NCBI GenBank assembly: GCA_903858815.1
Contig: CAIOKE010000077.1
Coordinates: forward strand, 25,704-89,703
Direction: 5' to 3'
Length of the DNA stretch: 64,000 nucleotides
Source: an uncultured Planctomycetaceae bacterium
GTDB lineage: Bacteria > Planctomycetota > Planctomycetia > Planctomycetales > Planctomycetaceae
The notes under the pieces were generated by a model that was not told where the DNA came from, ran no database searches, and was given only the letters and a program-made list of their open reading frames with translations. This document shows positions 8,204-16,541 of this stretch, piece after piece (the stretch's first letter is position 1; each line of letters opens with the position of its first letter). A program made the position numbers and the translations under genes.

Positions 8204-8956
8204 CTAAGTCCGAGCTGTTACACGCTCTGATTCGGTACCGGCATAAGATCGCCCGCCGGATGCGCGCTTTTCAACACCACCAGCGGGTACTGCACCGACG
8301 GCTGCCGGCTGACAGTACGGACAACGCTCGGTGTATATGATGCAGCCGCAGATACCGCACTCATGAGGACCACGACGGTGCAGCGTCTCTCGGATCGTCT
8401 GCCACCAAGCAACCCGCATCATCGCCAGAAACACCAGAAACGCCATTATCCATGACCACGGAAATCGACCAAATGCCAGAATGGCCGAATCCATTGCAAT
8501 CGCGCTGGCACCACACATGACCCAGGGCCACGCTTTATAAAAAAAGCCCCCAGCGTCCCGATTGCCCAGCTCTTCATTGAATAACAACTTCAAAGATTCC
8601 AGACGCAAACGACGAATCGCCGCCACATGACCACTGTCAAGCGCTATCAGCAGACGCTCGATGTTGTCCATAATCCGATACACTTCACCCTCAGAAAACT
8701 TCTGCTGATGAGCCCACCGGTTACGATACTCACGAAGTTCACTGACCAGACTACGCTCAACAAACGTCAGATCATGGCGAAACAAATCGTTCCAGTGATC
8801 CCACATAAAGATCAGCAATGCCAGCGCGTCCCAGTTCTGGACATTGCCATGTGTAGCAGACTGGGTGTTGAGCAACTGCGCGGGAACACGGGCTACGACG
8901 TAATGTCGCAACCCGTCCGCCAGTACATTCAACCCTTTTGCTACGCGATCTGCCAT
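8204..8956 (-). CDS. HEPN-like domain membrane protein with C-terminal zinc ribbon
   Basis: The 250-residue protein has three parts. Residues about 40-110 are all-helical and contain RNRWAH (78-83), an R-x4-H motif with the context LREYRNRWAHQQKFS, as in Swt1-type HEPN domains; HEPN proteins are often RNases. Two membrane helices follow at about 140-160 and 167-186 (AWPWVMCGASAIAM; WIMAFLVFLAMMRVAWW). The tail carries a zinc ribbon, CGIC (200-203) and CPYC (212-215). The HEPN call rests on the motif and helical pattern, so it is moderate. No nucleotidyltransferase or antitoxin partner is adjacent; neighbours are miaA (same strand, 148 bp downstream) and a divergent ECF sigma gene. The role is unknown. 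Confidence 0.65.
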   Translation of the reverse strand: MADRVAKGLNVLADGLRHYVVARVPAQLLNTQSATHGNVQNWDALALLIFMWDHWNDLFRHDLTFVERSLVSELREYRNRWAHQQKFSEGEVYRIMDNIERLLIALDSGHVAAIRRLRLESLKLLFNEELGNRDAGGFFYKAWPWVMCGASAIAMDSAILAFGRFPWSWIMAFLVFLAMMRVAWWQTIRETLHRRGPHECGICGCIIYTERCPYCQPAAVGAVPAGGVEKRASGGRSYAGTESERVTART

Positions 8957-9328
8957 GATTCAGAAACCACCAGAATACGAACACATCAGGAAGTAAACGA
9001 TCACAAGTGACACCCGGCCATGCTGCATACCCAATCAGGCACTCAACCACATACCCTAGGGTGAAAGTGGTGAAAACACACAGAATTCCGGGATCACAGC
9101 ACATTTTCCAGCGATGTGAGTACAGGTCGTAACGATTGCTCAGGCGTCCATCTTCCAAAAAAAGAAAAAAACGTTTTTTCAGGCATCCTGCACTCGCCAG
9201 CAGTTTCATCTGCCTGATTCCGTGCAGCCGTCAGACATTCCATGTAGGATCCTCACTCAAGCATTCCGGTCAGCACCCGCTGCCGCCATGTGACAATCGG
9301 ACAGATCCAGCACTCGCACCCCGTCCCT
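8957..9328. other. Divergent intergenic region before the ECF sigma operon
   Basis: No gene is supported. An A/T-rich near-palindrome GAAAAAAACGTTTTTTC near 9165-9181 is the only structure noticed. The region must hold the promoters for the HEPN gene and the sigma/PspA operon. Confidence 0.5.
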
Positions 9329-9991
9329 ATGGGCACTGAACTCACACTCACACCCGCGGAACTTTCTCCGGACGATTCACGCATGATTCGTCTGCAGTCA
9401 GGGGATCATTCCGCCTTCGCCGAAATTGCCACTAGCTGGCAGCGTCCCCTGTTTGTTTTCTTTCACCGCAATACACGCTGCACCGAGACCTCGGAAGACC
9501 TTGTTCAGGAAACCATGCTGCGCCTCCTGCGAACGAGCTGGGACTATCTGCCACGTGGCTTGTTTCGCGGATTCCTTTTTCGCATCGCCCGCAACCTGCT
9601 GATCGATCATTCACGTCGCCTGCGGAGCGACGTTCTGCTGCACGCACTGCGCTCGGCCGCTGTCCCGGACAATGAACTGGACATCATTCAGCAACTGCCG
9701 GATTCCCTGCCTGCACCCGCAGCAGCCAGCGAAGCCTGCGAATTTCGCGAAGTCCTTGAACAACTGCTGCAGTCTCTGCCCGAAGAACAGCGTCTGTCGT
9801 TCACACTCCACTACTTCGATTCACTAACCCTGCCCGAAGTCGCCGACGCCATGGCCTGCTCACTGCCGGCTGTCAAAGGACGTCTGCGACTGGCGCGCGA
9901 AAAACTCAGACAACAACTGTCCAGTCGCGGTTACGGCGGTATCCCCGCCGATTCCGAACACAACGATTCACACTTTCTGTCCGATAACTGA
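9329..9991 (+). CDS. ECF-family RNA polymerase sigma factor
   Basis: The 220-residue protein has sigma region 2 (FAEIATSWQRPLFVFFHRN, EDLVQETMLRLLR, FRGFLFRIARNLLIDHSRR) and region 4 (LQSLPEEQRLSFTLHYFDSLTLPEVADAMACSLPAVKGRLRLAREKLRQQL). The ATG at 9329 was chosen over an upstream GTG at 9290; an ATG at 9383 is also possible. The gene is followed after 17 bp by a PspA-like gene and then a GNAT gene, so the three probably form an operon. This suggests an envelope-stress role for this sigma factor, which is inference. No anti-sigma gene is adjacent. Confidence 0.9.
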   Translation: MGTELTLTPAELSPDDSRMIRLQSGDHSAFAEIATSWQRPLFVFFHRNTRCTETSEDLVQETMLRLLRTSWDYLPRGLFRGFLFRIARNLLIDHSRRLRSDVLLHALRSAAVPDNELDIIQQLPDSLPAPAAASEACEFREVLEQLLQSLPEEQRLSFTLHYFDSLTLPEVADAMACSLPAVKGRLRLAREKLRQQLSSRGYGGIPADSEHNDSHFLSDN

Positions 9992-10008
9992 TTGATCCGG
10001 TAACTGCT

Positions 10009-10530
10009 ATGCCTTACTTCAGCCGCCTGACTGATATCATTACCTGCCGTATCGGTGACCTGCTTGCAGCAGCCCCCGATCCTCAACACGCCCTCACGGA
10101 AATCCTCACCGAAATGCGCGAAGGTCTGGAAGCCTGCGACCGCAACCTGCGCACCTACGCCGCCAGTCGTGATCGTCTGGAGGCAGAAATCGCCAGCCAC
10201 CAGACTCAGGCCACCCGCTGGCGCGATGAAGCCCGCAGACACCTGACTGCCAACGACGAAGACATGGCCCGCACCGCACTGCAGCGAAAGGCAGAACTCG
10301 AAGACCTGATGGCCGGACTCCGTCCCGAACTGGAAGCAGCTACCAGCAACTGGAACAACATGCAGCGCATCCGTCGCGCTCTCGATGCCAGATTCGCTGA
10401 AGCCCAGCGCGAAGCCGAACGCTTCGCACCAGATACCGGAGCACTGCTCCTTTCGGAATTTCAGTCCACCCCCAGCCCGCCCTCTGTCGAAACAGAACTG
10501 GAACAACTGCGACGTGAACTGGAAAAATAG
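10009..10530 (+). CDS. PspA/IM30-like coiled-coil protein
   Basis: The 173-residue protein begins MPYFSRLTDIITCRIGDLL and continues PQHALTEILTEMREGLEACDRNL, the start pattern of PspA/Vipp1/IM30 proteins, followed by long coiled-coil helices. Family members assemble on the inner membrane and protect it under stress. It is shorter than typical PspA (about 220 residues): the C-terminal helices appear reduced. It sits 17 bp after the ECF sigma gene, so its expression is probably tied to that sigma factor. It could also be a looser PspA-like coiled-coil protein without membrane function. Confidence 0.75.
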   Translation: MPYFSRLTDIITCRIGDLLAAAPDPQHALTEILTEMREGLEACDRNLRTYAASRDRLEAEIASHQTQATRWRDEARRHLTANDEDMARTALQRKAELEDLMAGLRPELEAATSNWNNMQRIRRALDARFAEAQREAERFAPDTGALLLSEFQSTPSPPSVETELEQLRRELEK

Positions 10531-10532
10531 TC

Positions 10533-11456
10533 GTGCACAAACCATGGACGCTGAAATGGCTGCGGCAAAACACGCACTTACAGGCCATTACGCCGGCAGA
10601 ACCTGACTGGCTGCCCACAGAATTCCCGGATGAATTCCCGGCAATCGCCGCCGTCTGCAGCCACACAAACATGCTCTGCTCCGCTGCCGTCAGTCAGAAA
10701 GCTGCCGACTTCTGGATCACGACACCCGTGGTACTCTCTGAACCACAGGAACCTCTGCTGACCTTTCTGCTTCAGCACCTGCTGGACCTGCTGGCACCAG
10801 CACGCTCAAAACGGGTGATGCTGCTGGCAGAGCCCTACCCGTGTGCAGCCCCCCTGCAACGCAGCCTGATCACGGCCGGATTTCAGGAACTGGCACAAAT
10901 CGCCCGATTCCAACAGACCTCTGCCACCTTAGACTGCCCCGCAAAAACGGACCACTACGCTGCCACAGAGCCTCCCCCCGGGATTGTACGACTGCGGATG
11001 AACGAAACTCCACGCGTCCAGCAGAACGCCACAGCCCTGACTCATCTGATCACCATGGCCGCAACCCAGTCTGCAGACCTCGTCAAACTGCCACCACCCG
11101 CCGCCCGTCAGCTGCTGCAGGAATGGCAGCAGGCCGATGCCGAACTGCTGATCGCTGTGGACCAACAGGGACTGTTCCTCGGCTTGTGCGTCCTGGCGCA
11201 AACTGCTGATCAGCCCGCTGCAGCCGACTGGGAACAACAACTGATGTGGCTGGCCATTCGTCCCGAATATCGACGTCGCGGAATTGCCACCTTCCTGCTG
11301 CAGACAGCCCTGCAAACCACAAACCGGCTGCCAGCAGGCTTTAAGCATGGCTCCCTCTCTGCCTGCGTCGACCTGCACAACACGGCAGCAGTTCAGCTGT
11401 ACCGCAAGTGCGGCTTCCAGCAGACAGACCATGGATTTGGCCTGTGGAGCAACTGA
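10533..11456 (+). CDS. GNAT-family N-acetyltransferase
   Basis: The 307-residue product has a C-terminal GNAT domain at about 185-305: MWLAIRPEYRRRGIATFLLQTAL is the acetyl-CoA-binding motif A (R-x2-G-x-A variant, RRRGIA), and LHNTAAVQLYRKCGFQQ is the usual end strand. The N-terminal half looks like a degenerate second acetyltransferase fold, which is a weak impression. The start is a GTG two bases after the pspA-like stop codon, implying coupled translation. The substrate is unknown. Confidence 0.82.
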   Translation: MHKPWTLKWLRQNTHLQAITPAEPDWLPTEFPDEFPAIAAVCSHTNMLCSAAVSQKAADFWITTPVVLSEPQEPLLTFLLQHLLDLLAPARSKRVMLLAEPYPCAAPLQRSLITAGFQELAQIARFQQTSATLDCPAKTDHYAATEPPPGIVRLRMNETPRVQQNATALTHLITMAATQSADLVKLPPPAARQLLQEWQQADAELLIAVDQQGLFLGLCVLAQTADQPAAADWEQQLMWLAIRPEYRRRGIATFLLQTALQTTNRLPAGFKHGSLSACVDLHNTAAVQLYRKCGFQQTDHGFGLWSN

Positions 11457-11478
11457 TGGGGCGGCGCCGACAGCACAA

Positions 11479-12822
11479 TCAGGCCGCATTCTCCAGTAAT
11501 GCCTGTTCCTCAGGACGCCTCTGGTAACCACGCACCACAGAATAAGTCTGACGCAGCGCTGTGCGACGCCCAGGCATCGCCAGAGACGCCGTCAGTCGCA
11601 GACAACCTGACATTACGAAGACAGACAGATATCCGGACGTCGTCCGCCCAAGACCATACAGCATGCAGGCCCCCAGCAGAGTTCCCAGTACCATGGCCGC
11701 AGAATTGGCCACATTGTAGGCCGTCAGCAATGCCACCCGCCGCTGAGCCGGAATCTGGCGAAAGAACTGCAACAGCAGCGCCAGCTCATAACAACCCCAG
11801 ACAAGGCCACTGAAAATCTGCAGACAGGCGAGATACCAGAAATTCTGGCTGAAATACCACAGCATACTGACCGGCACGATACCCAGAGTCCCCACCCACA
11901 TCAGTCGATCGGCACCAGACCGACTGGCAAAACGACCGGCCCACGGCAGCGACAGCACCTTGCCCAGAAAACCCAGGGACAGCAGACTCATGTAGTCCAC
12001 CCACGAAAGCTGCAGCACCTTCAGCATAAATGGGTTGAAATACGGACCGGAAACATACACAGCCGTCTGTACCGCCGCAAAAAACAACACCAGTCGCCCA
12101 TCAGCACCAGGCTTCCTGACCAGTTGCACCAGAAGCTTCAAACCCGCCCGCACCGAAAGGTCTGGCGATGCTGCTGACCGACCAGAACTCCCCCACTGCC
12201 CAAGACGCACTTCCGTCTGGCGAGCCAGCATCAGAGCCGAGACAAACCTGCCCACTGCTCCGATCGCAAACATCGCTGCAAACGCCAATAAGGTCAGCTC
12301 GCCGGACAGTCTGAGCATCAGCCCGCCGCTGATCAGACCAATCAATACTCCCACCTGACACAGGCGACTGCGACGAGCAAAAAAACCACCACGAATCCGG
12401 GCCGGTACCAGCTGCTCAACCCAGATGTTCCACGCCGGACCCGCCGCAAGACCCGCTGCCCAGTAAATCGTCGCCGGAATAAACACCATCCACGGACGCA
12501 CATCACCGGCCAGCGCCAGACCCGACAGTACAAGGACACTGCCAGCCTGCAACGCAGCCACGCTGACCACAAATCGCCGATACGCACCCAGCCAAACCAG
12601 CAGCAGCGGAGCACACAGCTGCAGCAGACTTCCCAGCAAAACCGGCAGCGTCGCAATCAGCGCAGCAGATAACTCGCCAAAACCTCGAGCCAGCATAAAG
12701 GCCGGCAGATAGGTTTCTGCAATCCCAACCATGATGCTGAAGGAAAAACCATCGGCATTGATGGCCTTCAAATTGCGGCGAAGAGCTCGTCGCCGGTGCA
12801 GAAAATCAGCCGAATGAGTCAT
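11479..12822 (-). CDS. MFS transporter
   Basis: The 447-residue protein has about 12 hydrophobic segments. Residues 14-60 (RRNLKAINADGFSFSIMVGIAETYLPAFMLARGFGE in two parts) and ARIRGGFFARRSRLCQVG, the loop between helices 4 and 5, match a group of major facilitator permeases common in planctomycetes. The second half starts near GRLVLFFAAVQTAVYVSGPYFNPFML. Substrate not predictable. It is convergent with the GNAT gene, 22 bp apart, with no hairpin terminator seen between them. Confidence 0.85.
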   Translation of the reverse strand: MTHSADFLHRRRALRRNLKAINADGFSFSIMVGIAETYLPAFMLARGFGELSAALIATLPVLLGSLLQLCAPLLLVWLGAYRRFVVSVAALQAGSVLVLSGLALAGDVRPWMVFIPATIYWAAGLAAGPAWNIWVEQLVPARIRGGFFARRSRLCQVGVLIGLISGGLMLRLSGELTLLAFAAMFAIGAVGRFVSALMLARQTEVRLGQWGSSGRSAASPDLSVRAGLKLLVQLVRKPGADGRLVLFFAAVQTAVYVSGPYFNPFMLKVLQLSWVDYMSLLSLGFLGKVLSLPWAGRFASRSGADRLMWVGTLGIVPVSMLWYFSQNFWYLACLQIFSGLVWGCYELALLLQFFRQIPAQRRVALLTAYNVANSAAMVLGTLLGACMLYGLGRTTSGYLSVFVMSGCLRLTASLAMPGRRTALRQTYSVVRGYQRRPEEQALLENAA

Positions 12823-13066
12823 CTGAGCAGCGAAATTGCATAACCAACCAGGCGGCCCCTCAATGGAACCCGCCCCACCCCGGTTTCGTCTGGCAAACCT
12901 GTTATCTGGAAATCACGTCTGTGGCAACGGATTTTCCAGCTCACCGGGACAGTTCAGCACAAACAGGAATGCCCTGCATCCGCGCAACCGCAATATTTTC
13001 CGAAGACACTTACGCAGATGTCCCCGCTGCCGGTCCTGCCCGAACACCCGCCCGAATTCAGCACAT

Positions 13067-13840
13067 TCAGACACCCAAAGGATACCCGGCTGACAGCCAG
13101 TTGATTTCTGTGCAGTTTTCAGGGAAACACGAGGCCATCAGACGCACCAGACGGATGTCGTCTTCAGCAACCAGAACCGGCGGCGAGTCGACGTCAATAA
13201 AGCTGTCACGCAGCCCACTGAGCATGGCCACCCACGCGGCACTGCAGTGATCAAGCGCACAACGCTCCTGCCGCTGCCGAAAATAATCCCGCGCGTCCTC
13301 CTCATCGCAGGCCAGCGACCACAGATCATAACGCTTCATAAACGGACAACACAGAATGTCGAACCACACCTCGGTCTCACGTCGCAGATGCTCGACACGC
13401 AATGCCAACTCAGATCCCGAAAACTCCAGATTACGACATAACTGCAGCAATCGACGACGCACAGTCAGATGGCCCCGCAACACGTTCGTCGCCAAAGCCT
13501 CAGATTCACTGCTGCCACGCTGACGATCCTGAGCAACCAGCAGCAGAGTCCAGACACGTACGGGCAGTTCATTGACCAGAATCTGTTCCGCAAGTTCACG
13601 CAGAACCGAAATGCCACTGTCAATTCCAGACTGACCAGTCACGTCATCAACAACAGTACCCATGGGATCACCGCTGGCCTCAAGCCGATCCAGAATCCGC
13701 ATCCAGCGATTGAATCGGTTGCGACTGTGGACGTAATAGTCACCGATGACCTGAACCGATACAGAACTTGCCTGATCAACAAAGTTCTGCCCATACGCAG
13801 CCAGCAGGGCGGCTATTTCAGGAAGTGTAGAGAGTTTCAA
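13067..13840 (-). CDS. Conserved-looking protein of unknown function
   Basis: I do not recognise a family. The 257-residue product is mostly helical, begins MKLSTLPEIAALLAAYGQNF, has an acidic C-terminal segment (VLVAEDDIRLVRLMA) and no signal peptide or membrane segment. The VAEDD motif resembles the acidic pocket of receiver domains, but it lies within 40 residues of the C-terminus, so it cannot be a complete one. Codon use is like the neighbours. Upstream of its start on the mRNA strand, GGGGCCCCCCGTTGAAAC is present without a clear Shine-Dalgarno. Confidence 0.65.
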   Translation of the reverse strand: MKLSTLPEIAALLAAYGQNFVDQASSVSVQVIGDYYVHSRNRFNRWMRILDRLEASGDPMGTVVDDVTGQSGIDSGISVLRELAEQILVNELPVRVWTLLLVAQDRQRGSSESEALATNVLRGHLTVRRRLLQLCRNLEFSGSELALRVEHLRRETEVWFDILCCPFMKRYDLWSLACDEEDARDYFRQRQERCALDHCSAAWVAMLSGLRDSFIDVDSPPVLVAEDDIRLVRLMASCFPENCTEINWLSAGYPLGV

Positions 13841-14241
13841 CGGGGGGCCCCTTGATTCAGAAGTCAGAAGGTTGCGTTACGGCAACAGCGTCACTGAACA
13901 ATGAAATCAAGGAGCAAAACGAATGCCCATGATCAACAAAAAACGGCAGATCAGATTTTCACCCTGAAAAACACCACATTTTTCGAACAACGAGCCCCAG
14001 TCCAGAACAATTCCACCACAGGCCATTCGTCGATGCTCACGAAACGTAAACCCTCAACGTCCATAAGCCGTAAACGATGCATTTTTGCAACGTTGCAGGG
14101 ACACAACAGCACCATGTTGCCAACCGTCAACATGGCCGCAGATCAGGAACTCACAATACTTGATAGCAACCCCGAAATGCCAACAAAAAAGCAGCAGACA
14201 ATGAATGCCTGCTGCTGATCTGGTTACTCCACACAAAGCTG
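13841..14241. other. Intergenic region between the unknown gene and the matrixin-like gene
   Basis: No gene is supported; short open frames on both strands lack starts and composition typical of coding DNA. It is less G+C-rich than its surroundings. It contains the terminator at 14185-14216 and should contain the promoter of the minus-strand gene ending at 13067. Confidence 0.55.
14185..14216 (-). terminator. Rho-independent terminator of the matrixin-like gene
   Basis: On the minus strand, AGCAGCAG and CTGCTGCT pair around a 11-base loop and are followed by six T. It starts 26 bp after the stop codon at 14242. Confidence 0.85.
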
Positions 14242-16338
14242 TTACTGATTGAACAGCGTTTCAAAATATCGTTCTACGATCTCCCACCATGGAATCTCGT
14301 AAAATGGGTCATCATCCGGCCCGGGCAAAGTGGGAACTACTGGATCCCCCTGCGGGTCTTCATTGTACGTATACGGCGGTTGCTCTGAAGGCGGTGGCGG
14401 CAACGTTGGATCTGTGTAACCAGGACCATCGTCGTCACTCACGACATCAGCCATCAGACGATAGGTCACAGGCCCTGGCACGATACTGCTCTTAACGTAC
14501 ACTCGTGTTGCGATGATGTAATCACCCGCCGGTAGCCAGACAAAAACAGAACCTGTCACGCCACCTGTTGCCGAAACCGTACCAACCTGCTGCTCAGTAC
14601 GCACATCAATAATACTGACGACGGTCGCCGTCCCGGACGATGGTGAAAGTGTCGAAAGATCAAAACGGAACAACTGAGACTTGTTGGAACTGAGCAATGC
14701 ATAGTCAACCGTGCCAACCGCCAGCGTTTGTTGGGTCAGAGTCTGCATCTGCACTGCATCCGTTGAAAAATCCGCCGTCAGCAGATAATTCCCCGTCGAC
14801 TGCACCGCGCCCGCCCGCTGCCACACACCCACAACATACGTCTGCCCAGCTACAGCGTTCGGCACCACCAGCGTCTGCTGACCATTACTGCCTGCTCGCA
14901 ACTGAGATGGCAGCCTGTCACCCGCCTGATTCATCACCACCACCGTCAGATCAGGACGAATCGTCCCCAACGCTGACAGGGTAATGTTGAGCGATCCGAT
15001 CGCACCTGCCGGTGCCACGATTGTATACAAATCCCGATCAACCGCCGTCGCGATCGCACCCATCGCCTCATAACGGCTCTGAGCAATAAATCCCGGAACG
15101 GAAGTCAACGCCTGCGCTGTTGCCGGACGGTCATTCTGACCGGATTCAGAATCCACGAGGATACTGCCAAACAGTTGAGCAGTTGAAATGCTGTCAGCAT
15201 TCTGCAAACGCTGCTTCCCGTCATACTTCGCAGCATCGTGGTTCTGCGGATTAGTCGAAGACAGTTGCCCACCGGCACGATAATCCACGTCAACCTTATA
15301 GTCGCCCACACGGAAATCAGAACCTGCCTGCGATTCCACCCCGATAAAATAAGTCTCACCGGGAATCAACCCCTGCAGACTGACTCGACCGTTGTTCCGA
15401 AACACACTCTGGACAGCATCACTGGCGAGGACGCCCCCCTGAGCTTTCCGGACGGTCAGGCGAGACTCCAGCAGACTGATCCCCGAGGCCCACACCGTCA
15501 CCGTAGCTGATGTCTGATTCGCAGGAACTGTGAAGGAATAGAAATCTGAGTCCGCTGCCGTATTCAGTGAACCGCTGCGAACCGCACGACCAGCAGTTGT
15601 TTCCGCCGCACTGAAAATGATCGGAGTCGCAGTTGCACGACTGTCGTTCACGCTCGTTTCAAAAATGTCGACCCGCGCCCCATAAATCGCCTGAATCGCA
15701 GTGATATCAGCAGACTGCAGCGTCCAGCGAGGATTCGTGTAATTGGCAGACATCACCTGTCCGGACTGCTGCACATCCGACAAGCCCAGCGCGTTCCCGG
15801 CCTCGTGCAACAGCACCGTCCGCAACTCGTAGCCACTGCCACCCGGTGGCTGCTGGCTTTCAGAATGTCCCAGATACCACCGCGCATCACTGTTCAGCAG
15901 AATATCGCCTGACCATGTACCCGCTACCGGCTGCCACGGGACAGCATTGGCAAGCACGTTCGTCTGACTGAACGAGCCAATTCGGAATTCACCAAAGCGA
16001 GGATCATTGGAAGCGAGGCCCGCAGCTCCAAAGGCATCGCTGCGATCACCAACCAACCCCACATTGATATTGGCAACCTCAGCCCACGTCTGAAATGCCT
16101 TCAGGGCAGCCTGCTGCCAGGCACCACGAGTCGCCACAGTGTCCAGAGTCTGGCGGATGTTGTTACCCGTCCCGCCAATCGGGGTGCCGTCACCCGGGAA
16201 ACTGATACTCAGACTTCGCGGGTCAGCCCACGGCAGGCCGTATGTCGTCAACAGACTGCGAACTTCGAGCGATTCCACTCTGATTGATGACGCAGCTCCT
16301 TTGCGTCGGGATTTCGCGGGACGGGCTGAAAAAAACAT
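14242..16338 (-). CDS. Secreted matrixin-like protein with altered zinc motif
   Basis: The 698-residue protein starts with a basic leader and IRVESLEVRSLLT, the planctomycete L-E-x-R-x-L-L secretion-associated motif. Residues about 35-225 follow the matrixin metalloprotease layout: AFQTWAEVANINVGLV, then VLLHEAGNALGLSDVQQ, VMSANY (Met-turn) and ITAIQAIYG. The zinc motif HExxHxxGxxH reads HEAGNALGLSD (178-188): the second His is Asn and the third is Asp. Catalysis is therefore doubtful, although Asp can be a third ligand (snapalysin). The rest holds two or three beta-sandwich pre-peptidase-C-like domains (DSDFYSFTVPANQTSATVTV). Start chosen at 16338 because GGGGG lies just upstream. Confidence 0.75.
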   Translation of the reverse strand: MFFSARPAKSRRKGAASSIRVESLEVRSLLTTYGLPWADPRSLSISFPGDGTPIGGTGNNIRQTLDTVATRGAWQQAALKAFQTWAEVANINVGLVGDRSDAFGAAGLASNDPRFGEFRIGSFSQTNVLANAVPWQPVAGTWSGDILLNSDARWYLGHSESQQPPGGSGYELRTVLLHEAGNALGLSDVQQSGQVMSANYTNPRWTLQSADITAIQAIYGARVDIFETSVNDSRATATPIIFSAAETTAGRAVRSGSLNTAADSDFYSFTVPANQTSATVTVWASGISLLESRLTVRKAQGGVLASDAVQSVFRNNGRVSLQGLIPGETYFIGVESQAGSDFRVGDYKVDVDYRAGGQLSSTNPQNHDAAKYDGKQRLQNADSISTAQLFGSILVDSESGQNDRPATAQALTSVPGFIAQSRYEAMGAIATAVDRDLYTIVAPAGAIGSLNITLSALGTIRPDLTVVVMNQAGDRLPSQLRAGSNGQQTLVVPNAVAGQTYVVGVWQRAGAVQSTGNYLLTADFSTDAVQMQTLTQQTLAVGTVDYALLSSNKSQLFRFDLSTLSPSSGTATVVSIIDVRTEQQVGTVSATGGVTGSVFVWLPAGDYIIATRVYVKSSIVPGPVTYRLMADVVSDDDGPGYTDPTLPPPPSEQPPYTYNEDPQGDPVVPTLPGPDDDPFYEIPWWEIVERYFETLFNQ

Positions 16339-16541
16339 GGAACCCCCTTCAGTGCAGGCTGGCATAGTACGTGCAGCTGGAAATTCAGCAACGTACTGAC
16401 CCTCGGGAAAACCCGAGTGCTGGAAGGGGAAGGCCAGCCGCTATCACTGGCCCGCCATGAAAATCCAAAAAAAATCTGTTTAAGCAAAAACAGCCGTCAG
16501 AAAGGCTGATCCTGCCCGCAGGACGAATTCTGAAGCCCCGT

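Noticed and set aside
8204..8956. Toxin-antitoxin pair based on the HEPN-like domain
   Set aside because: No adjacent nucleotidyltransferase or small antitoxin gene is present.
9165..9181. Poly-A/T palindrome as a terminator
   Set aside because: There is no G/C stem, and it sits upstream of divergent genes rather than after one.
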